DNA of 43,580 bases, taken from positions 1-43,580 of the forward strand of contig NZ_BLTG01000026.1 of the NCBI RefSeq assembly GCF_017312405.1, in the 5' to 3' direction. Positions 32,665-41,176 of the stretch are shown here, piece after piece; position 1 is the first letter of the stretch, and each line of letters starts with the position of its first letter. Source of the DNA: Mycobacterium sp. PO1 (GTDB lineage Bacteria; Actinomycetota; Actinomycetes; Mycobacteriales; Mycobacteriaceae). The position numbers and the translations under genes were made by a program. Under the pieces are notes generated by a model, which worked only from the letters and a program-made list of their open reading frames with translations, was not told the DNA's origin and ran no database searches.

Positions 32665-35600
32665 TCATCTGGTATCTGCGTACTCAACGAAGGCGTTGAG
32701 GCTCGAGATCAACCGCATGTCCTCCACCGAGCGAGCCCGTGCGCGCAGCAATTCCTCGGTACATACGACGTATGCGAGGCATCGAGCACGGCTGAGTGCA
32801 ACGTTTAACCGGTTGCGAGAGAACAAGAAGTCCGCACCGCGAGTCATGTCCGCTGAACTCGATGTCGTCATGCTGTAGAACACGACAGCGGCCTCGCGTC
32901 CTTGGAATTTGTCGACAGTGCCAACCGGCACATCGCACAGCCGGCCATCGGTTCCGAGCCGCTCGCGGATCAGACGCACCTGGTCGTTATACGGCGCAAC
33001 CACCATGAAGTCGCCTGGCCCAAGTTGCGACGTTTCACCGTGATGATTCGTCCATGGCGTGCCCATCAAGTCAGCGATTCGATCGACAATCAGATCGGCT
33101 TCCTGCTGCGATGACGTCTTATTCCCCACGTGGTCAGCGAGGATCCAACGCAGACCGGTGCCCTGGGCCGTCGATTGCCCTTCGCAGGAAGCGTGGCTCC
33201 CGAGCCGGCCGTCATAGAACTGCTGCGAGATGAACGCGGTCACATCAGGATGCATACGTCTGGTCTCAGGGAGGAACACGCCGCGGTCGGCACTCAATGT
33301 CGCGTGCTCGCCGATCACATGATCGAGAACGCTGACGCCAGAACTGTTGGGATGTATTGCTTGAGCTACTTGCGGGAGTTGCTGCGGGTCGCCGAGCAGG
33401 ATCAGGTTCCGTGCTGCAGTCGACGCCGCAAGGGCATCAGCCAGCGCCATCTGGCCAGCCTCGTCGATGAACAGGATATCGACTGGCGCTGCCCGCATGT
33501 CCGGGGAAGAGAACAGCCACGCTGTTCCGGCGACGAGGTTGTAGTCACCGCCCGCACACCCGGGATTGTTAGCGCAGTGTGTGACGTAGGGAAGGGAAGC
33601 CGCACCTTCGCTGGGCTTGCGCACCGCACGGAGGGCTTCGATGTCGCCGCACTCCTCAAAGGCTTCAACAACAGCTTCAAGTAGGTTGCCAATCGCATGA
33701 TGGCTGGTGGCTGTGATCCCGACCCGCGCACCCGCGACGACAAGCGCATGGATCAACTGAGCCGCGGTATACGTCTTCCCAGCACCTGGTGGCCCCTGTA
33801 CGGCGACGTAGGACCGGTCCAGTCGGGTGGCCCATTCCCGCATGTCTGCGAGATCGGCTGAGAAGAGACCCCCAGCTGGTCCCGCTCCGATGAACTTCGG
33901 CAGATCGCGCCGAAGCAGGGCCATCGTCACTTCGTTCGGTGGCCGCCGATCGAGGATGTCATCCGTGAACGCTTGCAGAGCAAATGCCTTCGGTTTCGCG
34001 TCGACCCACTCGTAGAGCACAACCGATCGGGGCGTCATCTCGGCTTGCTGCAGCTTCTCACCCCAGACGAGCTCGACGGCATGCTCTTCACGGTCCAGCC
34101 GAGCGACGGACAACATCCATGTATTCGCTTCAGGGCCGAGCATGGCGACCGTCCCGCCATCGCGGGGAAAGCGTTCCAGGTTCTGCGGGGGGAAGAGGAA
34201 GCGCATAGTAGGCGTGATCGGCGTACCTTTGGCACCGAGCCGCTCGACGAGACCTACTGGCTGAAGCCCGGCGATGCTATCCGGGTCGTCAATCACCTCC
34301 TCGATCTCCTGCTGCAACCTCGCCTTGATCGGCGTGTGATACGCCATGTACTCGCGCCACCAATAGCCGAGAAGATCGCCAAGGAAGCGTTCAACGCTGC
34401 CGGCCGGGTAGGCATGCAACTTGGGCACACGCTCGTCAAGCGCAGGGATGCCAGGTGGCGGTTCAAGATGCGAGTCACGCCATTCGAGGTCGGGCGACCT
34501 TTGGTCGACCAACCAGTCGCGTAGCGCCATCGTCGCACGTACGTCGTCTTCGTTGTAGGCGGCGATGGGGGTGAGAATCGATGCGTCACCGTCGCGCATG
34601 TACTCCTCGTACTGGACGACGGCGCCGGCGCCCTTGTCGATGTCATGACTACGCCGAAAATCGGTGAGTCGCTCCAAGTGCTTGAGTCCATACGACTCGG
34701 TACCCACCTGAATGCTATTGCGTGCAACAAGATACAGGTCGACGAAGGTACCCGTCCTGATGAGCTCCGACAGAACCTCTTCGCCGACACCGTGTGTCTC
34801 GGCCATCGTCCTGAGTGCTGTCCGTTCGGTGTGGTTGTAGTGGTAGACGTGCATGTTCGGGAATCGCACGCGACGCTGAGACAGGTGGTCAATCAGCTGC
34901 TGAGCTGCCGCCGCTTCCTGCGGCAGGTCGTGTGCCCACCACGTTCGATAAACCCAATCTGCTTTCTCGTCTCGTTCGATCAGACCGAAGAGGAAGAACA
35001 ATCCAGTGTCGGCTCGCCAGAACGGGTGTCCTTCGAAATCGAGGAAGACATCCCCGTCGTCGGGAGAGGGCATCTCTTCGAAACCGTGTCCCCACACTGG
35101 ATCGTCGGACGGGGTGACGACCTCGTATGGCGGAACATCCTGTAGACGTGCCTGCACTTGAAGTTCCGCCTGACGGATCAGGCGATTCAATCGCTCGGCT
35201 CGAAGTCCGTCCGGCCTGGGCGGCCGCGCCGCCAGGTCTGTCAGCGTGGTGGTGCCCGACCCGACGAGGGTGTCCACCTCGGTCTGCAGGATGCCGGCAA
35301 TGTAGATAAGCGAGTCCGCGGCGCGCAACTCGTGCTCACACATAGCGTTAAACTCACAAAAGGGGCAGTGGTTGCATCGACGCGGTGTGGTTTCGGCCGA
35401 CGGGCTCGCTGCCAGCGCTTCGAATAGTTGGCTGCGGAGTCGTCGCCAGTACGGTTGGAATTCGTCGACCGGCAACGACTCACGGCAACCCGATCCGAGC
35501 CAGATGTGCATCTGCTCCGGGACGGCACCGGTGAGATGAGCGATCGCTTCCGCGTAGAAGCACAGTTGCAGCACGTGGCCGGGCTTCGCTTCTGTTCGGG

Positions 35601-36057
35601 TGAGCTTCGCATCGACAGGCTCGAAAGATGTATGACCGTCGGGCGTAGTTACACGTTCTACGAAGTCGGCGATACCTCGAATGCCGTCGTGGACAAATGG
35701 CATCTGATAGACCACGTCGTAGTCCATCGCGAGCGGATTCCCGATGCGCTTGACCCAGGCGGTAAAGGTTTCACGCTCACGGCGAGGCGGTACCTCGAAC
35801 ACTGTCTTGTCTCGGCGGCGATATTCGTCGAGGCACTGTTGCTCGTGAACGAGCCCCTTATCCGCGAGGAGTTGGGCGAAGCTACCGAATGTCGGAGTAG
35901 GCCGGTCCAGCAGACCCTCGTCGACTCGGCTCGTGAGCGTTATGTAATGCGGGCACTCAAGCCAGGCGCTGACCTTGGAAGGCGTCACCACCCGCTCAAC
36001 CGCCGGCGACAACGTCTTCTTCGCCCCCTCGACCTCTCCCCCTTGCATCAGCACCAC
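32665..36057 (-). CDS. TM0106-type RecB nuclease / RNase H-like exonuclease / SF1 helicase
   Basis: This encodes up to 1130 aa from GTG 36057; ATG 36048 or a GTG near VVTPSK would be shorter and perhaps more natural starts. Order: a RecB-type nuclease (residues about 20-245) with GIADF, FEPVDAKLTR (E146, D149, K151) and QLCFYAEAI; Cys35 with Cys228/231/234/240 fits a Cas4/AddB-like 4Fe-4S cluster. Then a YprB/RNase_H_2-like exonuclease with VFLDFEGHPFW and AYNEDDVRATMALRDW (about 340-545). Last, an SF1 Upf1/Dna2-like helicase: GPPGAGKT (about 758), ILFIDEAGQM, GDPQQLPQV, ETRRMHPD, VGTVDKFQGREA and NVALSRAR. It could unwind and degrade invading or damaged DNA. It is downstream of the BREX-like core on the same strand, with its own candidate promoter. 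Confidence 0.9.
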   Translation of the reverse strand: MVLMQGGEVEGAKKTLSPAVERVVTPSKVSAWLECPHYITLTSRVDEGLLDRPTPTFGSFAQLLADKGLVHEQQCLDEYRRRDKTVFEVPPRRERETFTAWVKRIGNPLAMDYDVVYQMPFVHDGIRGIADFVERVTTPDGHTSFEPVDAKLTRTEAKPGHVLQLCFYAEAIAHLTGAVPEQMHIWLGSGCRESLPVDEFQPYWRRLRSQLFEALAASPSAETTPRRCNHCPFCEFNAMCEHELRAADSLIYIAGILQTEVDTLVGSGTTTLTDLAARPPRPDGLRAERLNRLIRQAELQVQARLQDVPPYEVVTPSDDPVWGHGFEEMPSPDDGDVFLDFEGHPFWRADTGLFFLFGLIERDEKADWVYRTWWAHDLPQEAAAAQQLIDHLSQRRVRFPNMHVYHYNHTERTALRTMAETHGVGEEVLSELIRTGTFVDLYLVARNSIQVGTESYGLKHLERLTDFRRSHDIDKGAGAVVQYEEYMRDGDASILTPIAAYNEDDVRATMALRDWLVDQRSPDLEWRDSHLEPPPGIPALDERVPKLHAYPAGSVERFLGDLLGYWWREYMAYHTPIKARLQQEIEEVIDDPDSIAGLQPVGLVERLGAKGTPITPTMRFLFPPQNLERFPRDGGTVAMLGPEANTWMLSVARLDREEHAVELVWGEKLQQAEMTPRSVVLYEWVDAKPKAFALQAFTDDILDRRPPNEVTMALLRRDLPKFIGAGPAGGLFSADLADMREWATRLDRSYVAVQGPPGAGKTYTAAQLIHALVVAGARVGITATSHHAIGNLLEAVVEAFEECGDIEALRAVRKPSEGAASLPYVTHCANNPGCAGGDYNLVAGTAWLFSSPDMRAAPVDILFIDEAGQMALADALAASTAARNLILLGDPQQLPQVAQAIHPNSSGVSVLDHVIGEHATLSADRGVFLPETRRMHPDVTAFISQQFYDGRLGSHASCEGQSTAQGTGLRWILADHVGNKTSSQQEADLIVDRIADLMGTPWTNHHGETSQLGPGDFMVVAPYNDQVRLIRERLGTDGRLCDVPVGTVDKFQGREAAVVFYSMTTSSSADMTRGADFLFSRNRLNVALSRARCLAYVVCTEELLRARARSVEDMRLISSLNAFVEYADTR

Positions 36058-36404
36058 TGTAGGCGCCGGAGGTGACAGGAGCGAAGACTAGGTTTCGAGA
36101 TTCGAAGTCACAGGTCTTCCGCGGCCGCGGAAGTCGGCCCGCGGAAGTCACCGTTCTTCAACTGACCGCCAAGCCACGACGATGATCGGTGATAACAGCA
36201 TGTCAGCCGCGTGACATGGCTTTCTGAAGCGTCCTGGGCTGGTGCACATCAAGGTCTCTACCCAGGCCAGGACGGTTCAGACCTCCACGGCCAGAAGCGC
36301 GCCACTCAGACCAAGGCGATCCGGAAGGTAGCTGCCACGTCACTCAAATTGAATGTATGCACGCGCGAACGCATCGATCCTCGAAGAGAGGCCCTCCGAT
36401 ACTC
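36058..36404. other. Gap between BrxL-kinase and helicase: promoter and palindrome
   Basis: No coding sequence is convincing in these 347 bp. Near the helicase side there is a minus-strand TAGTCT -10 (complement at 36085-36090) and a TGTGAC -35-like box (36107-36112) spaced 16 bp apart, followed upstream by an 18-bp palindrome at 36116-36133. The rest (36140-36404) shows no feature I can name. Confidence 0.4.
36116..36133. promoter_or_regulatory. 18-bp perfect palindrome upstream of the helicase promoter
   Basis: CTTCCGCGGCCGCGGAAG is fully self-complementary, and its right half GCGGAAGTC is repeated once more at about 36141-36149 as a third half site. It lies just upstream of the -35-like box of the helicase gene, the normal place for a repressor or activator site. 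No regulator gene is visible within the island; it may lie beyond the right edge. Confidence 0.5.
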
Positions 36405-38861
36405 CTACAACCATGACCTCGCGGTTTCGAGGGCAGCCTTCATTTCCGCGGCCGTTTGAAAGCGTTGCCGTCGATCCGACCCGCACGCTTTCAGTAGGAA
36501 GTCTGCTACCGAGGGCGGGAGGTCTGCGCGAAACTGTCGTGGATCAGTTGGTTCGACGCCACCCATTGGCCGTGCACCAGGATAGGGGTGCTGGCCATCG
36601 CAGAGGAGTTCGTAGAGGGTGACTCCGACGGCGAACAAGTCGGTGGTGACATCCCAGCGCGTCAGGTCAGCGTCCGGAGGTTGGTAAGGCGGAGTGCCCG
36701 ATACCGTGTAAACAGGGTCACCCACGCGGGAGGCGATATTGAAGTCCAGAAGCTTTGCGCCTGATCTGGTGAGCATGATGTTCTGCGGCTTAATGTCGCG
36801 ATGCACCAGCGCCTTTTCGCTGAGGCTCATCAGCTCCTCGTACTCCGCAGCTGACAGCTCGTCCTCCCGCTTCTTGAGATCGAGTTCATCAAGCCGTGCG
36901 CTGTCTGGGTGAATTGCAATGAGTGCGTTAAGTACGTCAAGTGCGACATCGATCGCTTCACGGTCTCGCAACTGCTTTTTCCCAGTCGCATAGTCAGCGA
37001 GCAATTCCCCGTTGACGTACTCCATCACGAGATACCACTCGCCCTGATCTGTGCTGTCTGCCCAGATGACCTTAACGATGTTCGGGTGCTGGGCCTTTCG
37101 GAGGGCGCCGATCTCTCGCCGAACGGCGTCATATCCGGCTGCCGTTTCGAACAACTTGAGTGCTCGCTGCTCGCCTTCAACGGTGTCGAGAACACGGTAA
37201 ACCTTCGAAAATCCGCCGCTTCCGAGAACTTCTTCAACCTCGAAGCGGCCACCAATGCGGTCGCCGACCTGGTAATCCCGCGCCGCGACACGCGCCGAGA
37301 CTTCGTTCGCGTCAGGTTCCGGAAGAGCTTCACGGCCTGAAGCGTCGTTACTTTCCTGTGCGGCTCCACTCTCGAGGCGCAGCCGGTGCTTAACGGACTC
37401 GTCGCAATACACCACGGTCTCTGGCGTGTCACCGACGCGATAGCTGAGGTCTACCTTTCCGAACTCGGCTGCACCGATGAATGCCTGTTGCTCTTTGACC
37501 CGTCTACGCATCTCGAGCGCCAATTCCGCCGCCCAATCCAGTGCGTCGTCGGGCACCTGCATGGTTGGGTCGGGCCACAGCAATTTGAGAAGGCCATTCA
37601 CGGTATTGTTAGCCGCTTTTCGATCACGGCCGCTCAACTGACTTCCCCACTCGAGTCGGCCCTGCGTGGCTTCAAGGCGCGAAGTTCGACGGAGCTGACT
37701 CCAGCACTCGGCCAGGAAGTCGCTGACGAAGCCGAAGTGCTTGGTGAAGTATGAGGGATCAAGTTTGGGGACATCCCATCCCGGCAGATAGGCGTGGATT
37801 CGATCATGGAAGGCGGTGTCGTTGCGCATCTCCTTGGGCATGGGCCCGAACAGGTGACCGCGCCGAAGTTCTTCCAGGACGTCGACATCGAAGTTGCCGA
37901 CCATCACGATGCCACCCTCCGCACGGATGCTTTCTTTTCCGCGGCTGAATTCTCCGGACTCCATGTAGCCCTTGAGGATGTTGACACCCTCCTTTGTGTC
38001 GAACGACACGCCGGACACCTCGTCGAAACAGATGACGTCGTACTGCGCGACGAGACCGCGCCGACCGGTTGCATTGTTGACGAACATGTTCGCGATGGTC
38101 GCCTTGCCGCCCGAGACCAAGTGTGCGTATGGCGAGATCTGTTGGTAGAGATGCGACTTCCCGGTTCCCCGCGGCCCCAACTCCACTGCGTTGTAGTTCG
38201 GGACGACGAAAGGAACCATCCGCGCAAGGAGGACGTCTTGTTCTCGGGTCGAGAATCGAGCGGGTTCGAACCCCACACTGCGCAACAGCAAGCCCCGCCA
38301 TTGGTCGAGGGTGAAGTGCTTGCGCCCATCAATTAAGGTGTCGACCGCATCGCGTGTAGACATTTGAATTGGACGCACTGACTCTACGCGGAACGGCTGC
38401 CCACCGGGATCTCGGCCCAGAGCGGCAATATACTCGAGCGATACTTCGGCGTAGAAGCCGCCCGTTAGCATACGGTCGTGTTCGTTGACCAATTCATCGG
38501 CAATATGGATGTCACTCAGCTGCAAGCTCGGCAGCTCGGCCTTGTAGGAGTCAGATCTCGCATCTAACCGCGCCCGAAGTAAGTCGATGATCTTTACGCG
38601 TCCCTTTTCCCGCGCGCGTGACTTGAACAATTCCTCTTCGCCCGCGCGGACAGTCCGCTCTTTCATCGACCGTTCGACGATTGCCAAACCCTCGGCGATC
38701 TCGTCGGGGTCGGTGGTGGCACAGTATCTTCCGAGCAGAAACTCGCCCACATAAGTCGGGACCGGATACTGGCCCCGAAACTGCTGGGCCAGATCTTTCC
38801 GGACGAGGTAACCTTCGAAAACCCTCGCCGCCAGGGAGTCGAGGTCATCAACGGCACTCAT
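36405..38861 (-). CDS. brxL: BrxL-like AAA+ protein fused to a Ser/Thr protein kinase
   Basis: This encodes 818 aa from ATG 38861, overlapping the pglZ stop by ATGA. Residues 1-475 follow BrxL closely: VFEGYLVRKDLAQQ, PTYVGEFLLGRYCA, EKGRVKIIDLL, PFRVESVRPIQM, Walker A GPRGTGKS (229-236), ICFDEVSGV (Walker B, 277-285), YMESGEFSRGKE and MVGNFD (sensor). Canonical long BrxL continues into a Lon-like Ser/Lys protease domain; none is found here. After a linker (about 490-530) a protein kinase begins: Gly-loop LGSGGFSKV (546-554), K569, HRDIKPQN (687-694), DFN (706-708 in place of DFG), GTPPYQPPD (722-730). The helical insert about 651-684, before HRD, is long. The kinase may gate the AAA+ DNA-binding ring, taking over a role played by the separate PglW kinase in BREX type 2. 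Confidence 0.9.
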   Translation of the reverse strand: MSAVDDLDSLAARVFEGYLVRKDLAQQFRGQYPVPTYVGEFLLGRYCATTDPDEIAEGLAIVERSMKERTVRAGEEELFKSRAREKGRVKIIDLLRARLDARSDSYKAELPSLQLSDIHIADELVNEHDRMLTGGFYAEVSLEYIAALGRDPGGQPFRVESVRPIQMSTRDAVDTLIDGRKHFTLDQWRGLLLRSVGFEPARFSTREQDVLLARMVPFVVPNYNAVELGPRGTGKSHLYQQISPYAHLVSGGKATIANMFVNNATGRRGLVAQYDVICFDEVSGVSFDTKEGVNILKGYMESGEFSRGKESIRAEGGIVMVGNFDVDVLEELRRGHLFGPMPKEMRNDTAFHDRIHAYLPGWDVPKLDPSYFTKHFGFVSDFLAECWSQLRRTSRLEATQGRLEWGSQLSGRDRKAANNTVNGLLKLLWPDPTMQVPDDALDWAAELALEMRRRVKEQQAFIGAAEFGKVDLSYRVGDTPETVVYCDESVKHRLRLESGAAQESNDASGREALPEPDANEVSARVAARDYQVGDRIGGRFEVEEVLGSGGFSKVYRVLDTVEGEQRALKLFETAAGYDAVRREIGALRKAQHPNIVKVIWADSTDQGEWYLVMEYVNGELLADYATGKKQLRDREAIDVALDVLNALIAIHPDSARLDELDLKKREDELSAAEYEELMSLSEKALVHRDIKPQNIMLTRSGAKLLDFNIASRVGDPVYTVSGTPPYQPPDADLTRWDVTTDLFAVGVTLYELLCDGQHPYPGARPMGGVEPTDPRQFRADLPPSVADFLLKACGSDRRQRFQTAAEMKAALETARSWL

Positions 38862-41176
38862 CGATTTTGCCCAACTCTGACCTCGCGCTGCGCAAGCACT
38901 TGACCGTCGGGGGTGGCGAGGACAACGAATGCTCGCTCGCCTTCGTGATCCTCATCGGGAACCACCAGGGAGATCCGGCCGGGCCCTACTGTCTCCTTTG
39001 CCTTTTCCGCGATACTTGTATTGGCAGCACCGGGTAAGGCGCGGATGTCCGCAACTAGCCCGTGCGCGAAACCGCCTACGTCGATTCGGCACAGCTGGCC
39101 GAGCCACCTAACCATCGTAATCTCAGGACTACCGGCTGCGGCGGTCGTACTACTACCCGCCCGCACCGAGAGCCTAGGAGCAAAGCACTCCTGCGGGCTA
39201 ACCCCACCATGCTCATACTCCTTGCCCGCTTCGAAACAAGACACACCCGGAGCCAACGCAATGCGGACGTCCGGATCCCAGAACCATGGCACGGTAGGGG
39301 CATCCACGACCGCGCCATCTTTAAGTCGGGCGCATCTGCCCTTCTTCACCTCCGTCGCTGATTTAGGCAGCTCCGCCTTCTCCAATCCACCCGGTAAGAG
39401 AATCCAGCCGTGGTCGGTGACGATCTCAACCCGCTGCCAACCCGCGTCGAGTAGCTCGCGCGTCCGGTTGGCGATGCGTTGGATTTCTTCATTGAGATAG
39501 TCGACTATGCGAACCCCAACGTCATGTCCACGATGATCAATGTCGCCCGTTTCGGTCCAAGCTGACCCCGCGGGGTCACCCTTGTCGACTGGACCGAGAG
39601 TCTGAATGCCGGCCGCTTGCATAAGTGCTCGAAGCACTTGGATCGTCGCTCTCGTTCCGGTCGACGCATCTGCGGCGCAGAGATCAGGACCTGGACCAAG
39701 CGCACCGGCCGCGACCGGTACAAGGGCTGCCTTAGCCGTTGGCGTGACTGTCGGCAAGGCAGCGAGACTCGTCTGAATATCGGCCTCGAGTCCGAAATCA
39801 GTCAATCGATCGTGCACCCGTCTCGCGACATCGAGCCGTAAGCCGTCAATGAAAACCATGACAACACCGGGCTCTGGGGTGATCGCCGTCTGCGGCACAT
39901 ACGTTCCGGCATTGACCATTGGGCCGATGGCCTTCTGAAGGGCTTTGGCATTCCGGTCCAGCCAGGGGTGATAAATTGTGCGTACTGCGGTGCTTACGGC
40001 AGCCCGGTCGGCATCGGTTGATGCGGTCGAGAGGGCATGTACTACTGCCGCATCCGCTCGCCATCCTCGGTTCTCGTAATCAGAGCGCAAGGGGTCAAGC
40101 TTCTCGGCGACATCACTACTGGACACGATTTCGACGAGAGCCACGAGTTGTTCGAGCGCAAACGCTACCGGCGCTTGATCAAGAGTTGCCCAGACCGTAG
40201 CGCGCCGCCATGCATGAGACGCCTCCAGCTCCGTGACTTTGCTCCACGCCTCAGAAGCGGTGAAGGCGGCGAACTTGTTAAAGGCGTTCCGCAGCTCCGT
40301 TTCCGCAGCCTCGTTTTCTTGCGGCCACACATCACGGTCATCAACGAATAGCTCGTCCGGCCGCGCTCTCCTCAACTGCTCAGGGATTCCCGGATACCTC
40401 TCGGGTGTATCCGCGAAACGCTTCCACACCTTCGACCAGGCGCCGATACGCGAGGCGAGTTTCCGTGCCGCGATAATTTCGCCGTCGGACGTAGGGTCGA
40501 ATCCCAGATCAGCCTTGCACTGTTGGGTGAAAGCGAGGAACCTCGGCTCGTCGAAGCGCTCACGATAGCTGCTCGGATCATCGAGCCAATCCAAAACGCT
40601 TCGCACAGGGTCAGGGTTGACGAGCTGATTGAAGTAATCGACATCGAGCACCTGCCGCTTCACTCGGTCCATCGGTTCGTCCAACAAGAGCTTGAGCGCA
40701 AGTATCAACGCCGATCCGGTTTCGGCGTCCTCAGCGATCTGAAGGCCAATGCCCCGCGTAGCGTGCGCCAACAGGGCCCGCGGGGTCCAGTCACGTGAGT
40801 TGGGATGGGAGAACCATTGGCTCCGGTACTGCAACTCGGCAATCGGCTTAAGCGAGGGTGGACAAGATTCGACCGCGCGCAGTGAATTGCGTCCCACTCC
40901 AGGCAAATACAGAATCGGCACACCGTCCGGAAGTGCAAGCGGATAGGTGCCGGCGATTACGCATCGCATCCAGTAGCCCGGTCCACGCCGGCGATCAACA
41001 TCAAAATCACCGAGCGAGATGACCGGCAGCCGTTCGCCGATTCGCTCGATGATGGTTGCCCATGCCCTTGTCTCATCGGGCCACAGCACAGCAACCGGTG
41101 GGGACTGAGCGTTATGGTTGTAGTCGGAGGCCGCATCCAGACATGACACCAGTGCGTCGAAAACGGTCTCACTCAT
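38858..41176 (-). CDS. pglZ: PglZ domain protein of the BREX-like core
   Basis: This encodes 772 aa from ATG 41176, overlapping the pglX stop by ATGA; the open frame continues to 41398 inside pglX and is rejected. The N-terminal ~420 residues are helical (VAVLWPDETRAWATIIERI at the beginning). The PglZ domain, an alkaline-phosphatase superfamily fold, lies at about 435-680: VVMVFIDGLRLDVARRV (D444), a Thr/Pro region LPTVTPTAKAAL near 474-485 where the nucleophile is expected, HRGHDVG near 548, and VEIVTDHGWILLPGG (D588, H589). The Asp/His/Asp-type metal ligands are present, so metal binding is plausible. A short beta-rich tail follows. PglZ is the common marker of BREX loci and binds PglX. 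Length matches PglZ of BREX type 1. Confidence 0.92.
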   Translation of the reverse strand: MSETVFDALVSCLDAASDYNHNAQSPPVAVLWPDETRAWATIIERIGERLPVISLGDFDVDRRRGPGYWMRCVIAGTYPLALPDGVPILYLPGVGRNSLRAVESCPPSLKPIAELQYRSQWFSHPNSRDWTPRALLAHATRGIGLQIAEDAETGSALILALKLLLDEPMDRVKRQVLDVDYFNQLVNPDPVRSVLDWLDDPSSYRERFDEPRFLAFTQQCKADLGFDPTSDGEIIAARKLASRIGAWSKVWKRFADTPERYPGIPEQLRRARPDELFVDDRDVWPQENEAAETELRNAFNKFAAFTASEAWSKVTELEASHAWRRATVWATLDQAPVAFALEQLVALVEIVSSSDVAEKLDPLRSDYENRGWRADAAVVHALSTASTDADRAAVSTAVRTIYHPWLDRNAKALQKAIGPMVNAGTYVPQTAITPEPGVVMVFIDGLRLDVARRVHDRLTDFGLEADIQTSLAALPTVTPTAKAALVPVAAGALGPGPDLCAADASTGTRATIQVLRALMQAAGIQTLGPVDKGDPAGSAWTETGDIDHRGHDVGVRIVDYLNEEIQRIANRTRELLDAGWQRVEIVTDHGWILLPGGLEKAELPKSATEVKKGRCARLKDGAVVDAPTVPWFWDPDVRIALAPGVSCFEAGKEYEHGGVSPQECFAPRLSVRAGSSTTAAAGSPEITMVRWLGQLCRIDVGGFAHGLVADIRALPGAANTSIAEKAKETVGPGRISLVVPDEDHEGERAFVVLATPDGQVLAQREVRVGQNR

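Noticed and set aside
32665..36057. Helicase taken as BrxHI or BrxHII
   Set aside because: It has RecB and RNase H-like domains in front, which matches the TM0106 type; the BREX helicases have other layouts.
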